Source of the DNA: Mortierella sp. BCC40632
Lineage: Eukaryota > Mortierellomycota > Mortierellomycetes > Mortierellales > Mortierellaceae
Direction: 5' to 3'
NCBI GenBank assembly: GCA_011634665.1
Contig: WAEK01000007.1
Location: forward strand, 704,001 to 768,000
Length of the DNA: 64,000 nt
Part shown: piece by piece, positions 26,069-37,229 of the stretch
How positions within the stretch are numbered: the first letter of the stretch is position 1
Layout of the letters: every line of letters starts with the position of its first letter
The notes under the pieces: generated by a model
What the model was told of the DNA's origin: nothing
The model's database searches: none
Seen by the model: the letters and a program-made list of their open reading frames with translations, nothing else
Position numbers and translations under genes: made by a program

Positions 26069-26794
26069 ATGATCATGAGCCCCGTTTCGCTTTCTCCTCA
26101 CCTCTCCGCCCGTGGCCTCCTTTCGCCCTTTGATGCCGTCGCTGTCCCCGCTCAAGACGAGATGCTGACCAAGAAGCGTGCATCCATCCATTACCCAGAT
26201 GGTAAGTCAAGTCTGGCGTGTGTTTGTGAGCAAGAGAGAGAGGGAAGGGTCAAACCAAAATCGGGACAAAAGGCGCGTCTTTCTTTCTTTCTTTCTTTCT
26301 TTCTTTTTTTTCCCTCCCTTCCGTCAAGAGTCCTTTTCAGTGACTCTTGTCCCATTGGACATGTGTCAGCAATGTCCCTGGGCGAAAGGGGAGAGAAAGA
26401 GAGAGAAAGAGGGACTGCCAGACCAAGACCCATCACCAAGGCCAAGCAAGACCAAGACCTAAACCAGATGTGGTCAATGCAGAAAAAAAAGAGAGAGAGA
26501 AAAGAAAAGGATGCAGCTGGTCCTTTTTTTTTTTACTTTTCTTTTCTTTTTTAACCCACTCTATTCAGACTCAACTGCAGCCAAGAGAATGTCCCTTCAT
26601 TTCGGACCACGTTGTCGATCCTTGTCCGAATCCTGGGCCCTTTCGCCCCCTCTCTCGGCCGCTGCGGTGGTGCCGACTTCGAATGGTCCATTGGAGGACA
26701 AAGAGACTTTGTCACCGCCTACGTCAGTAGCAGCAGTGACAGCAGTAATGGTAGCAGTAGCGGCCACCACGGAGCGAATGCAGGGCTGCCGTGA

Positions 26795-26831
<37 letters not shown>

Positions 26832-27097
26832 TCGAAAGAGAAAACAGGAGTAGAAGAGAACGACAAGAAGGAATGCACATCGGATCAGGAGCTGATGAAG
26901 GTCTTGGCTTCATTCTTGCAGGGGGAGGAGACCAAGACGAGGGGTGAGCATTACAACAACACCCAGGAGCAGGAGCAGACCGCGACAAAGATGTCAATGG
27001 ACGATTGCAGGACAATCAAGGATGCCCAGTCATCATGGTCAGACGAGGTGCCACTGTCGGCTGGACCGGTAAGGCATCTTTGTCTCTTTTTTTTTTT

Positions 27098-27141
<44 letters not shown>

Positions 27142-27612
27142 CTCTCTTTTTGCGTCTTTTTTTTTTTTTTTTTTTTTTTTTAGTTCACCTGTCTTTGAGC
27201 TCCCTTTTTTTTTGGAGAATGATCACAACAGTTGTTGCACGTACATCCGAAAACACACACACACACACGCATACGCGCTATTATCATACACATACACACA
27301 CATACACATCTTTTGCCCTGCCTGGCGTACCCAGGGACTACGTTTATGCAAAAGAAAGGGAGCACCGCCTTTTTTGAGAGATGCACGGGGCGCATGACCC
27401 AGTGTCCACGCCCATCCCTTGACGTTTACTCCGCGGGTCAGCATTACAAACCAGCTATTTGTAGTCAAGAGAATGGTACTAATATTTCTTACTCCATTTC
27501 TTTTTATGTTTATTCTGGCTAATGTAGAATGGCCTAGATGATATCCTTGACCTTGGTAAGATCTTGCTATCCTTTTCACATCAGTACATGAAGCCCCTTC
27601 CATTCTGCCTCT

Positions 27613-27651
<39 letters not shown>

Positions 27652-28280
27652 ATTATCGATGCCCATGTGGCGCTGGACACGTTGTCTCCTGCCTTTTGTT
27701 TTTTTATTTTACTTGCCCTTGTTCAAGGGGTGAGAAAAAAAAAGGGGGAAACATGCTGCAATATTTGTTGCACCAACAAATGAGCACTGGGAAGGGGGCA
27801 AGAGTCCATTTAAATTGTCTTCAGACATGGTGTCACGGCTTTTTCAATTAGCTTTTATTATTATTATTCACTCTATGATCATCTCTCTAACTTTTCTTTT
27901 TCTTTTTTTTCCTCTCTCCTTGCAAATTCTTTCTAGTGGTCACCGTTCGCGACTTTGCCTATGCAAAGAGCCACCCATACCATTTTGGTCAATACCCACC
28001 CGAGCCTGAATACGAAGAGTCGGAATACGAAGAAGACGAAGAAGATGATCTCGAGATGGAATCGACTCATGGTTCAGGCTCTAGTGAAGAAGGAAGCGAG
28101 GATCGGACACATGGACAAGCCCGTGGATTGTACGACTTTGATGCGGAGAGCGAGAGTGAATTGAGTTTCCGTGAAGGGGATTATCTATGGATTCACTGTC
28201 GACAATACCCGGGCTGGCTCCTGGGCGAGATGAATGGTCACATAGGACTCGTACCAGAGAACTATGTTCAGATTCTCTAG
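26069..28280 (+). CDS. Nbp2/Skb5-like SH3 adaptor protein
   Basis: Four exons: 26069-26201, 26569-27068, a 28-nt microexon 27528-27555 and 27937-28280, giving 334 aa. The microexon is required: it encodes NGLDDILDL and restores phase so that exon 4 opens with VVTVRDFAYAKSHPYHFG, a segment I associate with the Nbp2/Skb5 family. An acidic stretch (EYEESEYEEDEEDD) follows, then a C-terminal SH3 domain at about 282-334 with ALYDF-like GLYDFDAES, ELSFREGD, the PGW tryptophan and GLVPENYV. In yeasts such proteins bring PP2C phosphatases or PAK kinases to MAPK pathways. Exon 2 holds a Gln repeat near 26799-26828. An alternative exon 2 acceptor at the nearby CTGCAG is also in frame. The ATG is the first in frame after an A-rich leader. 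Confidence 0.78.
26799..26828 (+). repeat. CAG (Gln) repeat in the SH3 protein gene
   Basis: About ten CAG/CAA codons in frame encode an unbroken glutamine run within the poorly conserved N-terminal half. Confidence 0.85.
27103..27178. repeat. CT microsatellite and poly-T in intron 2 of the SH3 protein gene
   Basis: About 37 bp of CT are followed by a T run of about 24 near 27157-27181. Both lie inside the 459-bp intron. Confidence 0.85.
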
Positions 28281-31111
28281 AGTAGAAGAAGGGGGAAAGA
28301 GAGAGAGAGAGAGAGAGAACAGAGAGAAACAGATCAGCAATTGGTGTTTGGTTCCTCACAAGGGCTTCCTGTGTCTTGCTTCTGTCCTTCCTCCTCCTCC
28401 CCCCCCCCTCGTCCCTCTCATACCTTACCCCTACTTTTACTCTATCCTTTGACTCTTGTCTTTGCTTTCGCTGGCCGATTATAGTAACAAATGAGGGTCA
28501 CACCCTCCCCCACCCCAATTATTCTACAAAGCTATACGTATAATTTCTCTTTCATAAAAAAAAATTAACAACTCAGCTCTTCTTCCTGCATACCTTTTTT
28601 CTATTTTATCCGCACATTCCTTTTTGCTCCTTGCAGTCTCTCTTTCTCGATCTCGATCACTTTTTTTTTTTTTTTTTGCTCGATTAATCCCAGACGTACC
28701 CCATACAAAAAACACATGGCCTTTCTGGTCCCCTTTTTTTTTTTTTTTTTTCTCTTTTTTTTTTTTTTTTACATATTATGCAAAAACACATTTTTTTTTT
28801 TTTCATGTATTGCAGTACTTTGTAGAATTTCGGAACTGCCTCAGATTATTTTGGTGCATGGTGACGACGTCGTTGCGCATGGTTCCTGAGAGCCAGGATA
28901 TTTGTCTCAGAAAAAAAATTGAGAGAGAGAGAGAGAGAGAGAGGTATCTCTTTTTTTTTGGTTTCTGGGTTATTTCTGGGTAGGAAGGGGAAAGGAGGAG
29001 GCTTAATGATTCGAACCAGGCTTTGTGAAAGCCTCCCCCTCTTTCTCTTTCCCTTCTCCGATTCGTTGAAAGAAACGGTTCCGCAGAAGCCCTTTGGCTC
29101 ATTATTCTTTTTTTGATTTTGCGTACTAACCACCACCACTACCACCACCATCATCATCATCATCATCATCGCCCTCTACCCAATAAGACTAAGTTCCATT
29201 GCTCAAGAAAGCAGTAAACTCTAGTCCGGGAAGGAGGAGGAGGTGGCTCTTTGAAGCCGATGTTCTCTCCCCTCTTCTGCTTCTCCCCTGTAAGTTCTCG
29301 ATTTAAAAAGAAAGAGAGAGAGAGAGAGAGAGAGATCATAAGGAAAGAGAAGAGGGGTCGATCCAAATGGGCTGAGACCTGCGGGGTTGTGATGTCTAGA
29401 GAGTAAGCACCGCCATCTTCTAGGAGGGGAGGAGGGAGAAACAGGGGGAAAGGCGGGGGTCGGAGAAGACTAGGAGGAGGACTCAGGTCAAAAGATCGAG
29501 CAAGTCGGGCGATCTAGAAAAAAAAAAAAAAAAAAAAAAAAAGGTAGGATGGGAATTAAATGTTCGCATTGGTGAGACCTCCAGGGTCCAAGCTCCGGAC
29601 CAGACCAGACCAAAACAAAACAAAAAACCAATAACGATAACAGCAACAAACACGCTGCATTGGAGGCGCTTGTAAAATATAGGGGAGAGTAAGAGAGACA
29701 TCGAGAGTCTTTCTCTCTCTTTTCTTTTCATTTTACTTCTTTTTTTTTTCCCACCAAAACCAAAAGTGAGCAGGTATGGGAGGATCCTGTCTGCAAAGAA
29801 CTTTGTCAAGAATCAATTCCTTTTACTTTTACTTTTACTTTTCTTTTCTTTTCTTTTCTTTTTTTTTTGTTTTGTTTCTTTGGGGTCTAATGAGCTCTGC
29901 ATTGTGGGTTTACAGCCTGAACAGACAAGTCTCTTTTCTTCCTTTTCTTTCATCCTAATTCCATGTTTTGGAAACTCGGAGACATCCTGGGAGTGTCTTG
30001 TGTGCTCATCGACAGTAACAGAGAAATCCTAAAGTAGTTTTTACTCAAGGGCACGGGTCGAAGCAATAAAAAAAAGAAAAAAAAAGAAAAAGAAAAGAAA
30101 AAAAGAAAAAAAAGTCAGCACTCTCCTGGAGTCAAAGTCAGTTGGTCCAGGCTCCTCTGACTACGTTGAGACACTGAGGGTTGGCATGAAGCAAGGTGTG
30201 AGGTCTACAGGAAGAGGAGCACAAAGTAAGGGATGGGGTGGAGATAGGAAGGGCAGCAGGTGAATCCGGCGTGGAACCATCTATTGGCACAAAGTGTCTG
30301 AGCGCGAGGTGACTTTTTCCCTCTCTCTCTATCTTTTCTCGTTATCAAGGCGAACGCGTAGGCAAGGACAGGCAACGGACATCTTTTGACCACTGTTCGC
30401 CATCGCCCCTCGCCCCTCTCCACCGGGCTCCCAGAGGGTCAATGTATCTTAATCCAATGGTAGGGCACGTCATGACTTGGCGGAACTTGAGGGAGTCGCG
30501 GAGTAGGATAGTGCGAGGGGTAGTTTGACAGAGAGAGACTGGATCGGCGAGCAATGCTAATGAGACCAACAGCGAGCGCAGGGGGCACCATACCCTGCAT
30601 GTGCCCTGGCCAGGATAATGCATGGACGGTTCATTTCTCAGTCAGTGACGAGCCCTGTGTACATGTGTGGGTCGTCATTGAGCCTTTTACAATTTCTACC
30701 CCGCTCCAGAAATGAACGAAAAGCCGAGAAAATGAGTGAGCAGAGCAGAGCAGAGGACGGGATCCATTGACAGTCTGCTTCCGCAGCCCTCCTCAGTGAC
30801 CGATTCCACGGCCGCCATGCCCACACTTGACTCGCACTGGTCTCGAGACTCGTCCAAGTACCCCAGCATAGACTGTTTACTGACTCTAATCTTGGTTTCG
30901 CTCGCTCTTGGCCTTTCCTCCTCACCCCTTTCCACGACATGTACTCATGTCTCAACACTGGCCAGTTTTGTTCTTAGCAATGGGGCAATGGGTTCTTGCC
31001 TCCGACTGTCGCCTTTTTCGCTCCTTTGGGCGGTTTCTGACAAATTCGTTCATGCCTGCCTGTCTCCATTTCACTAAGATATATTGTGCTCCTCTTTCTT
31101 TCCAACTCACC

Positions 31112-31158
<47 letters not shown>

Positions 31159-31834
31159 CTTCTTCTCATCTTTTCAGCTCTCTTGCAACTCACACCCCTT
31201 TTTTTGTGTCTCTTTTTTCATGTTTCTTCAGACCTCTTGAGCCAAACCGTTCCAAATCTCATCCGCATTGTGCGTCCATTCTGTTAACCTGCTCTTTGCC
31301 TCGACAACCCCAGTCATCCTCTCACGCGCCAGAACCACTCCCTTATCCCCTTTTTTCACTTTCTTTATCTTTTGACTCCTTCAACTGTCGCCTCTTTCTT
31401 CTTTCTTCTTTCTAACCCGATTGTTGTGATCCGGCACATTGTTCAAGCTGCCTGTGCATCGCATCCTTTCTTCAGAACTGATATTCTCACATTCACCCAC
31501 CCAGAAGCTCTCTTTCTCCTCATTTTTTTCTTCTTACTATTGTTTTCTCTCTCTCTCTCGATACTGTACATTCCTCCTCTTCATTTACAGTAACAACCGT
31601 CTACAATTGTTCATTGTCGCCAACTATCCAATAGCCGCAACTACGTAAATTGTGGTTTGCAGCACTCAACGAGCTTCACAAAAACACACACGCACACACA
31701 CCAACACAGAACACCGCTATAACGAAAAGGCGGCAACAGCAGCATTTGTATCCAGGATACACCCATCAGATAGCGCTGAGGAAAGGATTTCAACGATCCA
31801 GAATAGCACCAGAACCAAACCAAGGGAGAGAAGA
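28281..31834. other. Intergenic region between the SH3 protein and the large unknown ORF
   Basis: About 3.5 kb. I support no gene. It has many T runs (28663-28678, 28733-28803, 31113-31158), a GA tract (28920-28943), an ATC triplet run at 29147-29170, an inverted repeat at 29000-29039, and a pyrimidine-rich lead-in from about 31300 to 31600 before the next ORF. Confidence 0.55.
29000..29039. repeat. 40-nt inverted repeat with two alternative stems
   Basis: GGAGGCTT at one end pairs with AAGCCTCC at the other (8 bp), and an inner AGGCTTT/AAAGCCT pair with a 3-nt loop competes with it. There is no T run directly after it and no flanking gene, so function is unknown. Confidence 0.5.
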
Positions 31835-34696
31835 ATGCCCCTATTACTGGCATCCATCCCAGACTCGGCAAGAGGGCTCTTCGGCTCCTTACCGTTCCGT
31901 GGCCGTAACCGGTCCAGTAGCCTCCCCCAGCACCGACAACAAGGACAACAACCGCAACAACCGCAACAACAGCCGCAACCGCATCATCTCAACCATCATC
32001 ATTTCCTCTACCGCCTCTCAAAAGACAGTACTCGTAACCGGAGTAGTAGCTCTCTATTTGCCCGTCCTAGCAAGGACGCGGCCAATAACGGTGGTGATGC
32101 TCATGACGACAACACTCGGGCCACCGTACTTCCTCAATCACAGGTGACTCAGTCGTCATCCCATGAGTCGGTCTTATCCTCTGCATCTTCAGTTATTTCA
32201 TTATCATCCTTGTCAACTGTTCGGTCCTCTACCCAAGACCTTCTTGCCCCAAAGGGCAATAAGAAATTCCACTTATTCCACGCACGAGAGTGGATTTCCA
32301 AGAGCAGCAGCAATATTAGCCTAGCTGCCAAGACCACTGACACCAATCATGACCCAAGTGTACCCGTTGCCTATGCGCAAGACCATCACCATACCCAAAA
32401 AAATGTCACTGTGCCCCTCGAACCGCCGAGTCGGAGACGGTTTGAAAAATCAGGCTCATCGCTTCATTTGCGGAGCAGAAATGGGAGCATTGCTAGCCTA
32501 TTCAGTCTACGCACAGGAACTGGGGCCAGTAGTACAAGTAGTAGTCTTGGCAAGTCCGCTGGAGCCGAAATTGCCTCCAAGTTGGCCGCCGAAGCTGGGC
32601 TCGTGCGTCAAAGCTTGAACCTCAATACGAGTGAGAGGGGGTATATTGAGCTCGTATCCTCCGAACATGACCACCACCATTCATACCATAAAAAGAACAC
32701 AGCGAATGTGACGAGTGCCAAGGAAAGGATGTCTAATTCGCTGTTGAATCTTTATCGACCACTTGCGGCTTCTACCTCGTCCGCGTCACCTTCGAGTCCT
32801 CCTCCTCCTCCAATCCCGCATACTGTGGCTCAGTCGCTTTTGAGTTCCTCAAATCCTACCGTGCTTTTACCTCCGTTGCTTCCTCCCCCTCCTCCCCCAC
32901 GACCTCCCCTGTCACCACTCAAGTGGTCCGAGTCTTCGCCCAAAGTCGCTCCTAAACAGACGAAAGCGACTCTTTCAATGTCGGCTCCTCTCCCGACTGT
33001 TAGCCGCATCGCAGCTTTCGTTTCACCACCTCCTCGGCCCCCTCGACCTCTTTCGTTAGTTGAGGATGGAGAGCAAGAACGAGAAGAAAGCGGAGGAGAA
33101 AGCGAAATGACCATTGATTGTGACCAATGTTGTGTCTTCAAACAGACTGCTCTCTCGACGAGAGCGATTCCCGCCTCATTGCCCGTTCCCGAGTGGAGTC
33201 ACGGGGAGGTTCAGGATCGACTACTTGGGTATGAAGCCTATGAAGGAGGATTTCCTCTCCCCGAGACGGTTTTTATTCGACATTTACTTCCCCGTGGTAC
33301 AAGCTTTGCCCATACACAAGACCACGGCGACAAGCATTCGAGCGAGCAGTCAGGAGAAGACAACAATAACAGCAACAGCATTAACGAAGAGGAGGATGCT
33401 GCACTCCATCAGAATGCAGTCGCCAATGACCTCTATGCGCGTCAGCGAATAAGGGCGCTTCGTCGACATCAATCCACTTTGGTTCGACTCTTGGGGGATC
33501 TTTTGGAAAGGGAAAGTGATTTCCTTTGTTCTGAAAAACAATTTCGGTGTTATCTTGACTTGGTTGCCAAGACACAGTCGCGACGACTGAAGCAATCCTT
33601 TGACAAAGAAAGGATGGAGCAGTTTGAAGCTCGGTACTTGCGTGAGCATCGGGATGCTATCCAATTGACTCGGTCAAGACCACCACGACCTTCTACCTGT
33701 ACATCTCCCGGTATCAAAAAGGACCGAGGACGATGGTGGTGTGAACGATGCTGCCAACAGGGAGAATCGGTCATGACTCAGGAACAGAAACGACGAGAGG
33801 CTGTTTGTGTCTACCAGGGCGCGATCGTGAACCTATGGGAGGCTGACCAAAAGATGTGTTATTGGCTCAGTCGATATATGCGAACCGCCCGTCGATCCTG
33901 TCGTCGAGCAAATCTTGGAACACTGTCTTCCGTAACCACTACTACTGCTACTGCTACTGCTGTTACTACACCTGCAACGACCAAGGCAAAGCCAAAGAGA
34001 GGAGCTGTACTGTCCATGATTGGAGAGGAATCAGTGGACGCTCTACCATTGGAGATTTCAGGCCTTCAGCTGGGAACGATCGATATCGGGCCACTCAAAG
34101 CGGACCGATTATCCAAGCCCTTGCCTGCCTTGCCTGCCGATGCCACGTTGAGTGAGGAGGAGATCAAGAGCGGTTTCGCCCGATGGAAGAGTCTCTCCAA
34201 GACTTTGCCTCTCTTCCCGACACCCCCTACCTTTCCCCCTCCCATTCCAAAGTATCAGCCACAAGCGTCGCGACAGCAAGGCAAGCCGTCAGCCCCTATG
34301 CGGCCACCTCTTCCGCCACCTGGCCAAGCTCCTGTATCAGTTCAGCAAAAACAGAGGCAACAGCAACAGCAACAGCAGCAGCCGGACGAAATTGATGCCG
34401 CGTTGTCTATTGGACGTCAAATGGAGCATCTGAGTAAAGCCAAGGGTTTTCTAAACGAGTTTAACCAAGCGGCACTTCAAGCACAGCAACTTGTGGAGCG
34501 TTTGAAGACCGAGCGAGTGATCTATGATAGATTGGTCCGACGTCGAAAAGGATCCACCGTCACCATTGATGGGCGCGAGTTTATCTGGTATTTTTTTTTT
34601 TTTTGGAAAAAAAAAAAAAAAAGAGAGGGAGAGGGAGAGAGATGGACCGTGGGACAAAACTCAAAAAAAAAAAAAAAAAAACCATGGGAAAGATGA
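31835..34696 (+). CDS. Large Pro/Ser/His-rich protein of unknown function
   Basis: One open frame, 953 aa from the first in-frame ATG. I do not recognise a family. Residues 1-100 are basic with Gln/Pro/His runs; 130-330 are Ser-rich with KFHLFHAREW and a Ser-rich segment after it; 340-450 contain several polyproline runs. The most protein-like part, about 540-740, is predicted helical: ARQRIRALRRHQSTLVRLL, then SEKQFRCYLDLVAKTQ and a WWCERCCQ cluster followed by VYQGAIVNLWEADQKMCYWL. A second helical segment is near 870-930 (IGRQMEHLSKAKGFLNEF and onward). The last 40 codons run through T and A homopolymers and are probably not real. A donor at the GTATTT after EFIW with an acceptor at ACGCAG near 34703-34708 would give a short alternative end stopping at about 34733. 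A cytoskeletal or polarity scaffold is only a guess. Confidence 0.65.
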   Translation: MPLLLASIPDSARGLFGSLPFRGRNRSSSLPQHRQQGQQPQQPQQQPQPHHLNHHHFLYRLSKDSTRNRSSSSLFARPSKDAANNGGDAHDDNTRATVLPQSQVTQSSSHESVLSSASSVISLSSLSTVRSSTQDLLAPKGNKKFHLFHAREWISKSSSNISLAAKTTDTNHDPSVPVAYAQDHHHTQKNVTVPLEPPSRRRFEKSGSSLHLRSRNGSIASLFSLRTGTGASSTSSSLGKSAGAEIASKLAAEAGLVRQSLNLNTSERGYIELVSSEHDHHHSYHKKNTANVTSAKERMSNSLLNLYRPLAASTSSASPSSPPPPPIPHTVAQSLLSSSNPTVLLPPLLPPPPPPRPPLSPLKWSESSPKVAPKQTKATLSMSAPLPTVSRIAAFVSPPPRPPRPLSLVEDGEQEREESGGESEMTIDCDQCCVFKQTALSTRAIPASLPVPEWSHGEVQDRLLGYEAYEGGFPLPETVFIRHLLPRGTSFAHTQDHGDKHSSEQSGEDNNNSNSINEEEDAALHQNAVANDLYARQRIRALRRHQSTLVRLLGDLLERESDFLCSEKQFRCYLDLVAKTQSRRLKQSFDKERMEQFEARYLREHRDAIQLTRSRPPRPSTCTSPGIKKDRGRWWCERCCQQGESVMTQEQKRREAVCVYQGAIVNLWEADQKMCYWLSRYMRTARRSCRRANLGTLSSVTTTTATATAVTTPATTKAKPKRGAVLSMIGEESVDALPLEISGLQLGTIDIGPLKADRLSKPLPALPADATLSEEEIKSGFARWKSLSKTLPLFPTPPTFPPPIPKYQPQASRQQGKPSAPMRPPLPPPGQAPVSVQQKQRQQQQQQQQPDEIDAALSIGRQMEHLSKAKGFLNEFNQAALQAQQLVERLKTERVIYDRLVRRRKGSTVTIDGREFIWYFFFFWKKKKKREGEGERWTVGQNSKKKKKKPWER

Positions 34697-34736
34697 TACG
34701 CAGGGTCCAGAAGAAAACAACAACAATTGACTAATT

Positions 34737-35561
34737 AGTCGAACATCTCTCATTCCTCATCAAACCTTAGATCAACCTTTTTTTTTTTTTGTTGGCCCTG
34801 ATGGATGGAGCCTGTGTATAATGTACTCCTTTCTCTCTACTCTCCCCCAATACTCCTCTCCCATTTGTAGATAGCCGTAATGACCCTAATGACAATCACG
34901 AATTTCTTACTTAACTAGTACTACCACATACCTTGTTATGCTTCACACTTTCCCATCTTACTCTTAATGATACCATGTTCCAAAGTAAAGATCTAATAAT
35001 GTATCTCAGCAGCACTCTTAAATCTCATCTGTCGAGTTATCAGATCCTTTCTTTTTTTTTTTCCTCTGTGCGTTGGCGTAGGCGATTGGGCGTATTGAGC
35101 ATCGTACATTCCTCATGTAGACTCCAAAAAAGTGTCAAAGGGCGTTTGCGGAAGAAATATCCTGCGTGAGTTAAATACCATGCAGTCGACACCATGCAAA
35201 AAAAAAAAAACGCCTCACTACACGTGTCGAACAGCTAAAAGAGAAAAGAACCCTTCGATGGAATAAAAAGAATCCTTTTCTTTGATTATTCAGGGTGCAT
35301 GAGGAGAGGTATATTTGGGCTTATACACTTCTTTTTTCTCTTCTTCTGAAGACACAATAAGAATAGAAAAGAAAAGAAAAGAAAAAAAAAACAAGAAAAG
35401 GAGAATGAACTGTGCGGACTATATATTACAAAGTGAAAAGAGTTGGCAGTAGGACTATTTACCACCAACTCTCAGTAGTTCAAACTTGAGAACAGTGATG
35501 AAGAATAAGAGGGAAGGGTGTGCATGTGCGCGTATGTGTATGTATGTGTTTCTCATTTTAT
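34737..35561. other. Convergent spacer between unknown ORF and MFS transporter
   Basis: About 0.8 kb of AT-rich 3' sequence between converging genes, with T and A runs (near 34779, 35198, 35381). I see no gene. Confidence 0.6.
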
Positions 35562-37229
35562 CTAGGCTTCCTCCTCATGGGTCTTTGTCTCTTGACTCTT
35601 TCGCTCTTCTTCTTGCTTCAATCGATCCTGTTTCTCCAGACGAGGAGTAATGATCGCGACATAGACACTGCAAACTGAAATCAACAAATGGGCAATACCC
35701 ATCAACACAAAGGGTGCGCCTCGCATCCAGGTATCATACAAGTGTCCTCCCAACTTGGCCATGAACATGATACTGATCGCTCCACAGAATGAATACACAC
35801 CAGCAACACTGCCTCGGTACTTTGCGGGAACGTACGAACCGTTGACCATGGTCATACCCGTCGTGATAATACCAATCTGACCAATACCGACCAAGCTGAC
35901 GAAGGCCATGTTCGAATCATGTCCAGGCGCCGTTCGGGTAAAAGCAAAAGGAATTGATCCCACTGCACCGACAATACCCGCAAAAGCAAGAACTGCAGGA
36001 CGACGGATCTTTTCGGAGGCAAAACCATAAAAGGGGGCAAAGGCCAAGGAAAGACCTTGCGCGATACCAGTCAGACGATGGGAATCGGCACCAGCTGCAT
36101 AGCAGGTACGGCCCTTCTGGCACCAGCCTTGGTCCTCAGCGTAGGCAATGACCCACAAACTGATAAAGGAAGTGAACAAAACGGTGTCTGCTCTAGCCTA
36201 GAAATATGGCAAAGGAAAGGAAAAGGATGTTAATGGATGTAATTTTTGGTGTTCGCTCTCTTTCAATCCAATGCCTGTGTTTATCTCTCACACACTCTCT
36301 TTCTCTCACTCTCTCTCCCATAAAGTACTTACCACAAAACTCGAAAGGTAGGCCAAGGCAACACGAGGATCGCGAGCGGCAATAATACCCTCCTTCAACA
36401 TCTTGAGCGGGTTTTCAATCTTGATATCATCACTGGTTCCCTCAGGTCTCGTTCCAGAGCTCTTTCCGAAGCGACGCTTGAGTCTCTGGTACAAGCTTGG
36501 CTTACCCTTAACATTCACATTGGGCATTGTGAAGGCAAAGATAAACGCAAGACCAACTGTGACACCACCAACCAAGGACAGAGCCAACTTGATTCCCTTG
36601 TAAGAGTCTCCCACCATTTTTTCCAACTTCCAGGGCAAGAGAGTCAAACCCAAACCACCGACCAATCCACCAAAGCCCGCAAACATGCCGACCATTGCCG
36701 ACACACGACCTCGTTCATGTTGACCACCGGCGATATCACCCAGGGTACCGGTCATCATGCACGTGCAAGCTGCGGATCCAAGGGAGAAGAGGATACGGCA
36801 GAGCAACACATGGGGATAAACATTCTCGACAAATTGATAGAGAATCAAGGCTGTGCCCAAAAAGGTAAAGCCAAGACTATAGACTGGACGACGACCGATG
36901 ATATCTGAAGTAACTCCCCAGAACAAAGTGGCAGGCAGGGCGACGATCTCATCATAAAGAGCCAACGATCCGGTGAGATCTCCCAGGCGGTCGCTGTTAC
37001 GAAGACCAAGGATCAGGTTGAAGACAAAAGGTTGGACAATGCCGAGGTAGACAACCAAGGTGATGGTGAGGGTACAGGCGAGCAGATAGGCGATGAAGTT
37101 GAAGTAGGTGACGTCCTTGTTGACGATAAAGATACGAAAAAGGCGATGTCTTTCTTCTTCGATCTCAACCGATGCCGTCTCAGAGACGTCACTCTCTTGG
37201 ATCTTTTTTTCATCAGCAAGGGTTTCCAT
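35562..37229 (-). CDS. MFS transporter, substrate unknown
   Basis: Minus strand, two exons: 36333-37229 and 35562-36197 (both phase 0), giving 510 aa. The N-terminal 45 residues are acidic and hydrophilic. About 12 membrane helices follow. MFS signatures visible are the loop 2-3 motif GVTSDIIGRRPVYSLG (family G-x-x-x-D-x-x-G-R-R), CRILFSLGSAACTCMM in helix 4 and FAPFYGFASEKIRRP in the second half as the repeated loop motif. The central loop is charged (VKGKPSLYQRLKRRFGK) and the C-terminus ends in a Glu/Lys-rich tail. There is an unusually extracellular Cys-containing loop (DQGWCQKGRTCYAAG). This does not look like the sugar or allantoate classes; I would not name a substrate. It is unrelated in detail to the transporter at 21.9 kb. 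Confidence 0.85.

Noticed and set aside
29015..29045. GGTTCGAATC T-loop-like sequence on the minus strand
   Set aside because: The flanks form an unrelated inverted repeat and no cloverleaf can be built.
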